This document shows positions 38,823 through 48,272 of a stretch of 64,000 bases of DNA, piece after piece; position 1 is the stretch's first letter; each line of letters opens with the position of its first letter. Under the pieces are notes generated by a model that saw nothing but the letters and a program-made list of their open reading frames with translations, was not told the origin of the DNA and did not search any database. The position numbers were made by a program, and so were the translations under genes. Source of the DNA: Acidimicrobiia bacterium (lineage in GTDB: Bacteria > Acidobacteriota > Vicinamibacteria > Vicinamibacterales > CAVVIG01); the NCBI GenBank assembly GCA_016871175.1, contig VFZL01000018.1, positions 1-64,000 of the forward strand, given 5' to 3'.

Positions 38823-41639
38823 ATGTCGCGCACCTGGTTCGTATGCTTGACGATTGTAGCGGCATTCGTTGCGCCGCTCACTGCCGCCGCCCCCCCGGGG
38901 ACCGTGCTGGCCCCGGTGCCCGCTCCGGCGCTCGCGGTGGCGCGTACGCTCGGACTCGAACCTTCCACCGATCGCGTTCGATTCCTCCCTGACTTCGTCC
39001 GCCTGCTTCACATCGGATCGGACGAGAGGATGGCGCTGCTCGAGCAGTTGCGTCGTCAGGCGCCGGCGGCGCCGTCGGCGGGCGACACAGTCGTCGTGCC
39101 CTTGGACGCGGAGCGCTGGAGCACCGCCGTCTTCAAGCGATCCGTGTCGCTCGACCAGCTACTCGTCACGATCGTGACGGATCGACGCGCGGCGCTCCTC
39201 GCGACAGGTCTCTCGAGCCTCGACGACGACATACTCGCGTACGTGGCTCAGGCACCCTCGCTCGTGACCGATCTCTATGAGCGCGGGTCCGCCCCGTTTG
39301 CCGCCTTCGCCTCTGCTCTTCGTGTGCGAGACGGGCGCATCGTCACGCCCGGTCGCGAATCCGATCGCGAAGTGTGGGAGGCGGTGATCGGTGCGCCGGT
39401 GGGCGCCCCGGATCGCTTTATTCGTCAGATGTTCCTGCCGCCGACCGGAGGGCGACTCGCGTACCTGTTCGGCACGGTCGCCTCGGTGGAACCACCGACG
39501 ACTCGATTCGTGCTCGGTCCGGACACCCGCGACGCCGCGGCTCGCATCGAGCGCTTGCGCGCGCTCGCCACGGCCACTGGCTCGCTGTACGGTGAATGGA
39601 AGCTCGACTCGTTTCCCTTCACTCGACCACTCCACGACTTTGCGCTGCTGCTCACGAGGCTGCGGGTCAGCGGCGAGGGGAGGCCGCTGGCCCCCGCCGA
39701 CCGCGCGTTCTGGAGTGAGGTGTGGTCCGTGTCGGGGCCTGAGGCGAGTCCGGCTGCCGCGTCGGGGCGGCCGAGTGGAGAGGTCGACGCAGCCTGGCTG
39801 ACCGAACTGGCGGGCAGCGGCAACATGTTCGAGCGCGGCGATCGGGTCGATCAGCTGTCGTTTGCTCAACGCGTATTCGGGTCCGAGGCCGAGTCGGCAC
39901 GAAGCGACGCCATCTTGGCAGTCCGCGCGTTTCCACGCCAGAAGATGTTGATGCTGACCCTGGAGCGCATGGGGCTTCGAGCCCCCTCGCTCTACGCGTT
40001 CGTGTCGCAGCGGGCCAGCAGCCTGGAGGTCCACGATACCAACCGTGGCTACTGGGTGATGGCCCAGCTCCAGTCGGCGCTCGCGCTCGTCTCGAAAATG
40101 ACGCTGAGCGGTTCGCTGGACCGACGCGTATCGGAGTCGTTGATCCGATCGCTGTTCGCGGTCCCGCTGACCGACCAGCGCTACGGGGGTGGGATGGCAC
40201 GATGGATCGAGCGGGAGCTCGCGCCTCGGCTTCCGTCCTCGACGGACCTCGATACCAGCGTCTTGATGGCGTTGGCCGGTCCCTCGCCCGGCGCCCATGC
40301 GCCCCGGGTGGAGTGGGAAGGGGAGCGTTATCGCCTCGATTTCTCGGCCGCCGAACTGAGGCGTCTGCACGTGGTACGCGAGCGACAGGGCGGACCGACG
40401 CTCGACCTGGCGACCACATTGGAGCACGTGGCAACCGCGCTCGGTCGCAGCTCCCTCGATCAGGACGACGTCGTTGCCGCGCAGCGTCGACTCCAGCACG
40501 TGCTGAACGTGCGGGCCGCCGAACTTCAGATATCGCTCACGGCGGCTGATGTGGCGGCCTCGGGAATCAGTGCGCCGAGGCCCCTGCGCGAATCAGTTGA
40601 GATAATTGTGGCGGATCTGGATCAGGCGATTCGCGCCCACGATCCGCGTCGCGCCAGCCGAGAGGCGTCCGTTCTTCACGAGCTGGTCGACATCACGACG
40701 GGGGAAGCGCTCCTTGATCTCGCGTACGCCGTCGACCTCGGCGATCCTGACGGGCCTGTGCTGCTCAGTCGCAACGGCGCCCTGCGACACGACTTCGGCT
40801 TCGGTCGGCTCGACACCAACACGCGCAACCGACTCCCGTGGGCGGTGCCGAGACAGGACTTTCAACCCGGCGTGGCCTGGCACGTGACCGGGTCGGCCCT
40901 CGGTCTGGACGTCGCACTCGCGCGCCTCGCGCTCACGCGCCTCAATTCCGATCGATTGGGCGCGGTGCCGCGGATCCCGTCGATTGATCGCGACGGCTTT
41001 GCGATCGGGCTGGCCTTGATGAGAACTGGCGATCTTCGCGACGACGCGCGCGACGCAATCGCCGCGGCGTTGGCGCGCGGCGGCAGACGTGTTGAAGCGG
41101 CCGCGGCGGATGCCCAGCAGCTCGAGCGTTTTGCGACCACGCTGAGATTCGACGGTCTGAGGCGCCGCTCCCTGCGGTTCATGGCGACCGACGCTTCGTC
41201 ACGCCTGGCTGAGCAGTTCTCGCTCACCGAGCTCGTACAGCTCGGCGGGGGTCCGCCCCCCAGCCAGCTCGCGCCCTGGGGCTCAATGGCCCTGCCGTTG
41301 TCGGGCTGTCTGTGCACCCAGGTCGTGCTTCCATCGGCGTGGCCGCTGCTGATTGGCCGACCACAGCTCTCCCTGGCGGCCGCCTCCGTCTCGGATCTGA
41401 ACATCCGCATCGCCGCCGCCCTGAGCGAGCTCCGACTACCTGCCCGGCTCGCGAAGCCAGTGTTGGCGGCGGCGATCCAAGATTTCATTGAAGACGCGTC
41501 CCCACTGGATGGGGGAGACTGGTGGGCGCTCTCGAGGGCGGCACGAACGCTCTCGCGCGAGCGCGTCGAGGACTACGTCGCGGCCGCAGCGTCGGTGGGC
41601 GGCGTGCTGGTGCCAGACGAGGACAACAGGGAGCCGTAG
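38823..41639 (+). CDS. Large exported protein of unknown function
   Basis: 938 aa. It starts with a signal peptide (MSRTWFVCLTIVAAFVAPLTAAA) and has no transmembrane helix beyond that. The sequence is mostly alpha-helical, rich in Arg, Ala and Leu, with no repeat or motif I can name. The N-terminal part contains RFLPDFVRLLHIG and PTTRFVLGPDTRD; near the C-terminus there is GSMALPLSGCLCTQ with a Cys pair, then a helical end. First gene of a tight operon: the next start is 4 nt after its stop. The two downstream VWFA proteins are exported too, so a shared periplasmic or surface function is likely. Confidence 0.75.
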   Translation: MSRTWFVCLTIVAAFVAPLTAAAPPGTVLAPVPAPALAVARTLGLEPSTDRVRFLPDFVRLLHIGSDERMALLEQLRRQAPAAPSAGDTVVVPLDAERWSTAVFKRSVSLDQLLVTIVTDRRAALLATGLSSLDDDILAYVAQAPSLVTDLYERGSAPFAAFASALRVRDGRIVTPGRESDREVWEAVIGAPVGAPDRFIRQMFLPPTGGRLAYLFGTVASVEPPTTRFVLGPDTRDAAARIERLRALATATGSLYGEWKLDSFPFTRPLHDFALLLTRLRVSGEGRPLAPADRAFWSEVWSVSGPEASPAAASGRPSGEVDAAWLTELAGSGNMFERGDRVDQLSFAQRVFGSEAESARSDAILAVRAFPRQKMLMLTLERMGLRAPSLYAFVSQRASSLEVHDTNRGYWVMAQLQSALALVSKMTLSGSLDRRVSESLIRSLFAVPLTDQRYGGGMARWIERELAPRLPSSTDLDTSVLMALAGPSPGAHAPRVEWEGERYRLDFSAAELRRLHVVRERQGGPTLDLATTLEHVATALGRSSLDQDDVVAAQRRLQHVLNVRAAELQISLTAADVAASGISAPRPLRESVEIIVADLDQAIRAHDPRRASREASVLHELVDITTGEALLDLAYAVDLGDPDGPVLLSRNGALRHDFGFGRLDTNTRNRLPWAVPRQDFQPGVAWHVTGSALGLDVALARLALTRLNSDRLGAVPRIPSIDRDGFAIGLALMRTGDLRDDARDAIAAALARGGRRVEAAAADAQQLERFATTLRFDGLRRRSLRFMATDASSRLAEQFSLTELVQLGGGPPPSQLAPWGSMALPLSGCLCTQVVLPSAWPLLIGRPQLSLAAASVSDLNIRIAAALSELRLPARLAKPVLAAAIQDFIEDASPLDGGDWWALSRAARTLSRERVEDYVAAAASVGGVLVPDEDNREP

Positions 41640-41643
41640 ACAC

Positions 41644-42849
41644 GTGACGAATGGGCGATGGGCAGCAGTCACAGCGGTGGCGCTCGCGCTCGGCGTGTCG
41701 CCGTCGGCGCAGTCCCCGGTGACCGCTCCGTCCCCGGATGGCCTGCCGAGTCCGGCCGCCGCGGCGCCCGTCTCGACGCCCAGGATTCAGATCCTGTCAC
41801 CTGACACGTCGCAGTTCGTCAGCGGCTCTACGCGGGTACGCGCCACCGTGCAACCGTCGGATGGCGTCACCGGCGTGGCGTTCTACATCGACGGCCGTCA
41901 GGTCTGTGAGTTCGGTGCGGCGCCCTTCGAGTGCGAGTGGGACGCAGGCCGCGACGTCGTCGCTCACCAAGTGCGGGTGGTCGCGACACTCGAGGGCGGC
42001 GGCCGAGTGGTGCGGACGCTTCGGACGAAGGGCCTCGCGTATGCGGACAGAGTCGAGGTGGACGCTGTCCAAGTCACCGTGACTGTCACCAACGACAAAG
42101 GGAAGTTCGTCCCAGGAATCCCTCAGCAGTCGTTCCGGGTCTACGAGGATGGGCAGCTGCAGACCATCGGTTACTTCGCCTCCGAGGATGTCCCGCTCGA
42201 GCTCGTCGTCGCCGTGGACATCAGCGGCAGCATGACGGCGGCGATGCCGCGATTGAAGCGCACGGTCCGCAACTTCCTGGAGGCAGTGCCCATCGGCAAT
42301 CAGGTAACGCTGCTCGGCTTCAACGATTCCGTGTTCACGCTGACGCGCCGATCGACCGATCCTGCCGAACGCGTGCGCGCGGTGGATCGTCTGGCGCCCT
42401 GGGGGGCGACGGCGCTCTATGACGTCATCATCCGCGGCATCGAGATGCTCGGCCGGCAGACCGGTCGCCGTGCTCTGGTGGTGTTCACCGACGGCGAGGA
42501 TCAGGGGAGTCACGTCACGTTGGACGACGTGGAGCGTCGGCTGCAGGCGAGAGATGTGACGTTGTACATGATTGGACAGGGCCGCGGCGTCACGCACGAC
42601 TACCTGCGAAAGGTCATGCAGCGACTGACGGTCCCGACAGGCGGTCGCGTGTTCACCACCGACAACATCGACGCCTTGCAGGGCGCCTTCGAAGAGTTGC
42701 TCGACGAGCTGTCGAATCAGTACCTCATCGGGTATCAGCCCGCCTACACCATGCGGGATGATGCGTGGCACGAGATCAGGGTCGAGATCGAGGGCCAACC
42801 GCTCAATATCCGTGCGCGACAGGGGTATCGCGCCATGCCACAGAAGTGA
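41644..42849 (+). CDS. Exported VWFA-domain protein (acidobacterial VWFA-related family)
   Basis: 401 aa. GTG 41,644 (VTNGRWAAVTAVALALGVSPSAQS) gives a signal peptide; the in-frame sequence upstream is inside the previous gene. A Big/Ig-like beta domain (about 45-145: SPDTSQFVSGSTRVRATVQPSDGVTGVAFYIDG) precedes a VKV-type linker and a VWFA domain with an intact MIDAS (VVAVDISGSM, then GATALYD and FTDGEDQG). The C-terminus, SNQYLIGYQPAYTMRDDAWHEIRVEI, is typical of the acidobacterial VWFA-related group (TIGR03436-like). It is expected to bind a metal-dependent protein partner outside the inner membrane. Middle gene of the operon; the next gene begins one base after its stop. Confidence 0.88.
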   Translation: MTNGRWAAVTAVALALGVSPSAQSPVTAPSPDGLPSPAAAAPVSTPRIQILSPDTSQFVSGSTRVRATVQPSDGVTGVAFYIDGRQVCEFGAAPFECEWDAGRDVVAHQVRVVATLEGGGRVVRTLRTKGLAYADRVEVDAVQVTVTVTNDKGKFVPGIPQQSFRVYEDGQLQTIGYFASEDVPLELVVAVDISGSMTAAMPRLKRTVRNFLEAVPIGNQVTLLGFNDSVFTLTRRSTDPAERVRAVDRLAPWGATALYDVIIRGIEMLGRQTGRRALVVFTDGEDQGSHVTLDDVERRLQARDVTLYMIGQGRGVTHDYLRKVMQRLTVPTGGRVFTTDNIDALQGAFEELLDELSNQYLIGYQPAYTMRDDAWHEIRVEIEGQPLNIRARQGYRAMPQK

Positions 42850-42850
42850 C

Positions 42851-45562
42851 ATGTCGGGTCGGACGGGCATCACAGCGATCCTGACGCTCGTCGCAGCCGT
42901 GCTCTCTCGGCCGCTGACAACGTGGGCGCAACAGCAGGCCGACACGCCTCGCTTCCGTTCGTCGGTGGACGTCACGTCGATCGACGTGACGGTCGTCGAC
43001 AACGCTGACCGGCCCATTCTCGACCTCAAGCCCGAGGAGTTCACGGTCCGCATCGACAACGTGCGACGCCGCGTGGTGACCGCAGACTGGACGCCGTTGG
43101 TCATGCTGACTGGACCGCCGCCGCCGCCCCCACCCGACGGCTACACGACCAATGAATCCCTCTCGGGGGGGCGGCTCTTTCTGATCGTCGTCGACCAGCC
43201 GAACATCCGCTTTGGCGCGACGCAGTCAATTCAGCGCGCGGTGTTCGAGTTTATCGACCGGCTGCAACCCGCGGATCGCATTGCCGCGGTGGCCATCGGA
43301 CCGGGGAACGCGTCCACTGGCTTCACGGCGGATCGCGAGCGCGTCAAACGCGCAATCTCGCGGATGTCGGGCACGAATCGGCAGTTCCAGACGTTCGACC
43401 TCGACATCGCCCAGAACGAGGCGATGGACATCGTCCGTGGCATGTTCGGCGCCCTGGATCGCGTGCTGTCGCGCGAGTGTGTCGGCGCCGGCTCGCCTTT
43501 CGAGCTCGATCAGTGCCGCGGTCAGATCATGGCGCAGGCGACGCTCATGTCGACCGACGCCCAGATGAACGGGCAGCTCACGTTGTCCACGCTTCGGACA
43601 TTGCTGCGCGGGCTGGCGCGCATCGACGCCCCGAAGACGATGATCTTCGTCTCCGAGGGCTTTCCTGTCGACGATCAGCGAGCGACTGTGAACGAGATCG
43701 GCGCGCTGGCCGGTCTCGCGCGGACCAGTATTTACGCCTTGCGCCTCGACAACCAGCTGTTCGACATCGCGGATCCCAGGCTGCCGGCGATGCCGGCGTT
43801 CGACCAGATGATGCTCGTCGACTCTATGGCCTCGCTTGCCTCCGCGGCGCGAGGCGTCAGCCTGAATATCGTCGGTTCGGGCACCGGCGTGTTCGAGCGG
43901 ATAGAGTCCGAGCTCTCTGGCTACTACATGGTGGGCGTCGAAGCGGCTCCGACGGACAAGAACGGCGCGCCTCATCCCATCCGGGTGGAGGTGTCGCGCA
44001 AAGGGGTAACGGTGCGCTTTCGTCGGATCTTGAAGGACGACAGCGGCGATCCAGAGATGCACACGCCCCGCCAGGCGGTGGCTGGAGCGCTCAGCACGCC
44101 GTTGCCGCTAGCGGGACTCTCGCTCAAGACGGCTGCGTTCTCGCTCCTCGGACCCGAGCGGGGTCGGGTCCAGTTGCTGATTCACACGGACATCGGATCT
44201 GGTCACACGGAATCGTCGCGCGTGGCGCTGGCGTACTACATCGCCGATGCGGAAGGACGGGTGGTCGACTCTCGAACCGTCGACGCCCCGCTTCCGCCGA
44301 TCATGCGTGGCGTTCCGTCCCCGCTGCAGTATGTGACAGGCGCAAGCCTTCCACCCGGAGACTATACCTTCAAGTTGGCCGCCGCAGACGGCGACAAGAT
44401 CGGTTCCGTCGAGCACAACTTCCGAGCGAGCGTGGCGGAAACCGAGGGCATCAGCTTCAGCGACCTGATTGTCGGCGGCCCGGTGGACGCACGAGACATC
44501 CAGTACCCGACCGTCAGCCACCTCATCTCGTTTGGCAGTGTCCAAGGCTATATGGAGGTCTACGGCAACGAGCTCGAAAAGCTGAAGGCGCGGTTCGAGC
44601 TGGCAGCGTCGCCAGAGGGTCCTGCGCTGGTCGAGCGCGTCGCGACACCCCACAAGATGAACGATCGACGCACGGTCTTCAGCGAGCTCCTGCTGACGCG
44701 GCAGCTTCCACCCGGTCGCTACGTCGTTCGCGCTGTGGTGTCGGATGCGTCAACGGACATGCCGCAGGTGGTCAAGACGCTGACGCGTGGATTCGAAGTG
44801 GCGGCGCCGCCCGTGCTGATGACGTCCGCTGGCAGCGTGGATCTCTCGTCGATGCGGCTCTCCGATCTGTATCTGCCCGTGACCGAGGCGATGTTCGTGC
44901 GGCTGTTCAGCAAGACCGCCGTATTGGCGCCTCCGGTGTTGAAGCGTTTCCGCGAACGCGTCGCGCCAGCGGCACTGCCGGTCTTCGATCAAGCGATTGC
45001 GGCGCTCGCCAGCGGTGATCTGCCGCGGGCCGAGCAAACCCTCAAGTCCGGAGTCTCGGTGGACGGCGACAGCACCGCATTCTTGAACTATCTGGCTGCG
45101 GTGTACGCGGAGGCCGGCCAGGACGATGCTGCGGCAGGTGCGTGGCAAACGGCGCTCGTGGGTGGTTCGGATGTGCCGGACCTGTTCGTGTGGTTGGGTG
45201 ACACGTTGCTCCGATCGCGAGAGCTCGCGCAGGCGCGGCCGATCCTCGAGGAGGCCGTGGCCCAGTGGCCGACCGACGCGCGATTCGCGAAGCCGTTGGC
45301 ATTGACCTATGCGGTGTTTGGTCAGGGACGGGAGGCCGTACGCATGATGGAGCGGCACTTGGCGGCGAACCCGACGGACCGCGATGCGTTGGCGCTCGCC
45401 GTCGAGTGGATTTATCATTTGCGCGTGGTCGGTGCGACGGCGCACTCGCGGGCCGAAGATCGCATGCTCGCGAAGAAGTACGCCGACGCCTACTTGAAGG
45501 GTGCGACGGGCCAACAAGCCGCGCTCGTCAAGCAGTGGATGACCTACATCGACAAGCCCTAG
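42851..45562 (+). CDS. Exported VWFA-related protein with C-terminal TPR region
   Basis: 903 aa. Signal peptide (MSGRTGITAILTLVAAVLSRPLTTWAQQ), then SSVDVTSIDVTVVDNADRPILDLKPEEFTVRIDN, the hallmark N-terminus of acidobacterial VWFA-related proteins. The VWFA domain lacks the usual DxSxS: its first motif reads LFLIVVDQPNIRFG. A Pro run (8 residues) lies just before. Beta-rich domains follow (about 430-700). The last ~170 residues are helical TPR-like repeats (FDQAIAALASGDLPRAEQTL, FLNYLAAVYAEAGQDDAAAGAWQTAL). ATG 42,851 is chosen because it opens the signal peptide. Third gene of the operon. Confidence 0.85.
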   Translation: MSGRTGITAILTLVAAVLSRPLTTWAQQQADTPRFRSSVDVTSIDVTVVDNADRPILDLKPEEFTVRIDNVRRRVVTADWTPLVMLTGPPPPPPPDGYTTNESLSGGRLFLIVVDQPNIRFGATQSIQRAVFEFIDRLQPADRIAAVAIGPGNASTGFTADRERVKRAISRMSGTNRQFQTFDLDIAQNEAMDIVRGMFGALDRVLSRECVGAGSPFELDQCRGQIMAQATLMSTDAQMNGQLTLSTLRTLLRGLARIDAPKTMIFVSEGFPVDDQRATVNEIGALAGLARTSIYALRLDNQLFDIADPRLPAMPAFDQMMLVDSMASLASAARGVSLNIVGSGTGVFERIESELSGYYMVGVEAAPTDKNGAPHPIRVEVSRKGVTVRFRRILKDDSGDPEMHTPRQAVAGALSTPLPLAGLSLKTAAFSLLGPERGRVQLLIHTDIGSGHTESSRVALAYYIADAEGRVVDSRTVDAPLPPIMRGVPSPLQYVTGASLPPGDYTFKLAAADGDKIGSVEHNFRASVAETEGISFSDLIVGGPVDARDIQYPTVSHLISFGSVQGYMEVYGNELEKLKARFELAASPEGPALVERVATPHKMNDRRTVFSELLLTRQLPPGRYVVRAVVSDASTDMPQVVKTLTRGFEVAAPPVLMTSAGSVDLSSMRLSDLYLPVTEAMFVRLFSKTAVLAPPVLKRFRERVAPAALPVFDQAIAALASGDLPRAEQTLKSGVSVDGDSTAFLNYLAAVYAEAGQDDAAAGAWQTALVGGSDVPDLFVWLGDTLLRSRELAQARPILEEAVAQWPTDARFAKPLALTYAVFGQGREAVRMMERHLAANPTDRDALALAVEWIYHLRVVGATAHSRAEDRMLAKKYADAYLKGATGQQAALVKQWMTYIDKP

Positions 45563-45577
45563 CCTAGACACACGGTC

Positions 45578-45790
45578 TTGGGTCAGTGCGTCTTCCTTCC
45601 CAATGGCACAACGTTGCCGCAAGACTTTCTGGCGCCGAACGGCCAGGCCAACGTGCACTACCACCTCGACGACTTCGCCAATGTGATCGACCTGCTGCGC
45701 CACGAGAAGCCGGTGTTCTTCCGCTTCGTAGCCAGCGGCGCCGAGAACGGCCTAGTCACCCGTGTTGAGCCCGGCGGGGAGCAGGAGTAG
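45578..45790 (+). CDS. Small protein of unknown function
   Basis: 70 aa from TTG 45,578, the only start after the in-frame stop of the previous gene (15 nt apart). The sequence is protein-like rather than shadow-like: FLAPNGQANVHYHLDDFANVIDLLRHEKPVFFRFVASG has a strand-helix-strand pattern and normal codon use. There is no signal peptide, no Shine-Dalgarno sequence and no family I can name. It may be the tail of the secreted-protein operon or a C-terminal remnant of a once longer gene. Confidence 0.45.
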   Translation: MGQCVFLPNGTTLPQDFLAPNGQANVHYHLDDFANVIDLLRHEKPVFFRFVASGAENGLVTRVEPGGEQE

Positions 45791-46003
45791 GAGCCTCGCG
45801 ACTCAGCTGGCCCGCCGAATCGCCCCTGGCGGGGCCAGGTCGGAGGGTCAAGGGCTCACCGAGAGCCCGCCCGCACATACGGTCGCCACAGAAATGCCGG
45901 TTTCGACGGATGTGCCGTCAACCGTTCCGGTCGTTCCTGGCGCACCACCCTGCTGACCCCGCATCCACTCGTGCCACTCCACTCGATCGTCGACGGACGA
46001 GTG

Positions 46004-47575
46004 TTAGCTGTCTGCCGACGGTTTGCGGGAGCGCGGGCGCTTGGCCGCTCCACTGCGGCGCGTGCCGCTGGCGGTCTTGCGCGTGCCGCGCGACGCCGGC
46101 GCCTCGTTGCCAGACGCCGCGTGTGCGCTCGTCGTCCGTCCGCGCGGCTTCTTCGGCTTGGCCCGACCGAGGAGCTCCGCGGTCGTGTCCACGACCGACA
46201 CCGGCTGGGCGTCGATTACGTCGGACTCCTCGACGTCGATAATCTCGACGGTCCGTACCGGCTCGAGCGGCTGAATGAATGCGCGCTGATCGTCCTCGTC
46301 CGGCGGCGGCGCTTCCTGATCGACGTCACGGTGACGCGTGTCAACGCCTTCGGCCCGCTGTGCGACCGGACGACTGAGGCCGGAGCTCTGGAACACGCGG
46401 AGTCCGCCGCGGCGATCTCGCTCCATGCGCACGAGCCCATCACGCTGGCAGGCCCGAAGGAGATCGATGAGCCCGCCGAACCCGTAGCGGCGCTCGTCGA
46501 AACCGCCCGCACGCAGGATCTGCTTGACGTTGCGGAGGTACATCGGCCAGCGCGCGTTGACGGCCGCAGCCATCAGCTGCGCCGCCACCTTCACCCCTTC
46601 CGCGTTGTCGCCGATCTGCACGATGGGCCCTTGGGGCTGTCCGCTTTGTTGCGGCGCTCGATAGCCACCGTACGACGGGTCGCCCATCGACGTCGACGAC
46701 GGCACAGCCGTGGCGCCCTCGTGTTCCGCTGACGCGCCGTCTCCGTCCTCTGCCGGCGTCGACATCGCCATCGGTGGCAGTGCGGTCGTCATGGCCTCAC
46801 TGTCCTCCACGGGGAAGGCCGGATTCAGCTCCACCATCACGCTGCGGCCGGAGTGCTTGAGTTGAACGAGGCCTGCTTGCTGCAACTTCTCGGTGAAATC
46901 GAGGAATGACGATGCGCCGTAGCTGCGTTCGGAGAAGGTCGAGTCGAGCTGGAGCAACGTGCTTTTGAGCAGTCCCGTCTGCGGTGAAACCTCGCGGTCA
47001 GCCAGGATCTTGAGCGCGCGTCGGACGATCGGGAAAGCCTGGGAGGTTGGAGCCGTCGCCGTCGCCGGCACCATCGGCCGACCGCCGCTGCGCGGCGTGG
47101 GCCTGCGTACCAGGTTCTCGTACGCGATGAACTCGTGGCAGTTACGCTGGAGAATCACGCTCGTGAACGATCGGCCGCCGACGACGAAGACCTTCTTGTC
47201 GTACTGCTTGAGCTTCTCGACGAGTGAGAGAAAATCGCTGTCCCCGCCGACGATGACGTACGCATTGATGTGGGGGTGCGTGAACGCCATCTCGAGGGCG
47301 TCCAAGGCCAGGTTGATATCGGCGCCATTCTTGTCCCCACCCGGCGTGAGGTTCCGCTGCACGAGTCGGATGGCGTGCTGGGTCAGGGCGCGGCTGTACT
47401 CACCGGCGCGAGTCCAGTCGGCGTAAGCGATTTTGGTGACGACCTCGCCGCGCTCCTTGAGTGCCTCGAGAATCGTCCCGATGTCGAAGTGTTCGTTGAG
47501 GGTGGTCTTCACGCCGATTTCGATGTTGTCGAAATCGATGAAGACCGCGATGTTGACGCGTTCTTGGTGTGCCAA
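46004..47575 (-). CDS. NYN-domain putative RNase with LOTUS/OST-HTH domains
   Basis: 523 aa. N-terminal PIN-like NYN nuclease domain (about 8-155) with acidic residues in VFIDFDNIEIG (Asp14, Asp16), GADINLALDALEMA and IVGGDSDFLSLVEKLK. Two OST-HTH/LOTUS modules follow: about 180-250 (FPIVRRALKILADREVSPQTGLLKSTLLQLD) and about 335-405 (VAAQLMAAAVNARWPMYLRNVKQILRAGGFDERRYGF). The last ~100 residues are disordered, first acidic, then a Lys/Arg-rich tail (KKPRGRTTSAHAASG...) likely to bind RNA. This is the limkain-b1-like architecture; a role in RNA turnover is an inference. It starts at TTG 47,575 (after AGGA); an in-frame TAG just upstream leaves no ATG. Confidence 0.88.
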   Translation of the reverse strand: MAHQERVNIAVFIDFDNIEIGVKTTLNEHFDIGTILEALKERGEVVTKIAYADWTRAGEYSRALTQHAIRLVQRNLTPGGDKNGADINLALDALEMAFTHPHINAYVIVGGDSDFLSLVEKLKQYDKKVFVVGGRSFTSVILQRNCHEFIAYENLVRRPTPRSGGRPMVPATATAPTSQAFPIVRRALKILADREVSPQTGLLKSTLLQLDSTFSERSYGASSFLDFTEKLQQAGLVQLKHSGRSVMVELNPAFPVEDSEAMTTALPPMAMSTPAEDGDGASAEHEGATAVPSSTSMGDPSYGGYRAPQQSGQPQGPIVQIGDNAEGVKVAAQLMAAAVNARWPMYLRNVKQILRAGGFDERRYGFGGLIDLLRACQRDGLVRMERDRRGGLRVFQSSGLSRPVAQRAEGVDTRHRDVDQEAPPPDEDDQRAFIQPLEPVRTVEIIDVEESDVIDAQPVSVVDTTAELLGRAKPKKPRGRTTSAHAASGNEAPASRGTRKTASGTRRSGAAKRPRSRKPSADS

Positions 47576-47732
47576 ACGGCAATCCTATGTAATGTGGAAT
47601 CAACGCTCGGACGGCAGCAGCATGCTGCACGGTTGGGTTGCTCGAGCGACAGCGGCTGGCCCCTGCCAGCCTCGGTATTCGCAGCGGTCGAGTTCCTGAC
47701 CAGACGCCGACGCATTGCTATTGTAGCGCAGA

Positions 47733-48260
47733 TTGACCGCCACCCAACGAGAAGTTCCACCGCCGGAGGTCCACGGCAGGACACCCGGGCTGGCCGATGC
47801 GTTCGTTCGCATCGTCTATCGCGGCGCCTACCGCCTGGCGCTGGTCTGGTGGTGGCTGCGGCGGCCGCGGACCATCGGCGTGCTCGTCGCGCTGTGGCAC
47901 CGCGATCGCGTCCTTCTGGTCCGCACGTCGTACCGGGCGGCGCTCAGCTTGCCCGGGGGCTTCGTCCGGCCGGGGGAGCCGGAGCGGGATGCCGCCGTCC
48001 GTGAGCTGCGGGAGGAGGCCGGCATCGAGGTCGATCCGGCAGACCTCGCTCCCGCGTGGCACGGGACCGTTCCGTTCGAGTTTCGACAGGATGTCGTCAC
48101 GATCTTCGAGACACGTGTCGATGCGGCGTCGTGTCCGCGGGTCAACCACCGCGAAGTCGTCTGGGGCGACTGGGTGAGCCGGGATGAGGCGGTGCGGCTG
48201 CCGCTCCTGCCTCACGTCCGGGCCTATCTTGAGGCCTGGGTATTCAGCGGGACAGCGTGA
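47733..48260 (+). CDS. Nudix hydrolase
   Basis: 175 aa. The Nudix box is complete: GGFVRPGEPERDAAVRELREEAGI. An N-terminal ~45-residue stretch (FVRIVYRGAYRLALVWWWLRRPRTIG) is amphipathic with three consecutive Trp. The start at TTG 47,733 is the best visible but uncertain; no ATG or GTG lies in a good position. Its stop is 12 nt from the end of the convergent topoisomerase A-subunit gene. It is divergent from the NYN gene. The substrate (a nucleoside diphosphate derivative) cannot be assigned. Confidence 0.8.
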   Translation: MTATQREVPPPEVHGRTPGLADAFVRIVYRGAYRLALVWWWLRRPRTIGVLVALWHRDRVLLVRTSYRAALSLPGGFVRPGEPERDAAVRELREEAGIEVDPADLAPAWHGTVPFEFRQDVVTIFETRVDAASCPRVNHREVVWGDWVSRDEAVRLPLLPHVRAYLEAWVFSGTA

Positions 48261-48272
48261 CGGGCGTCGCCG

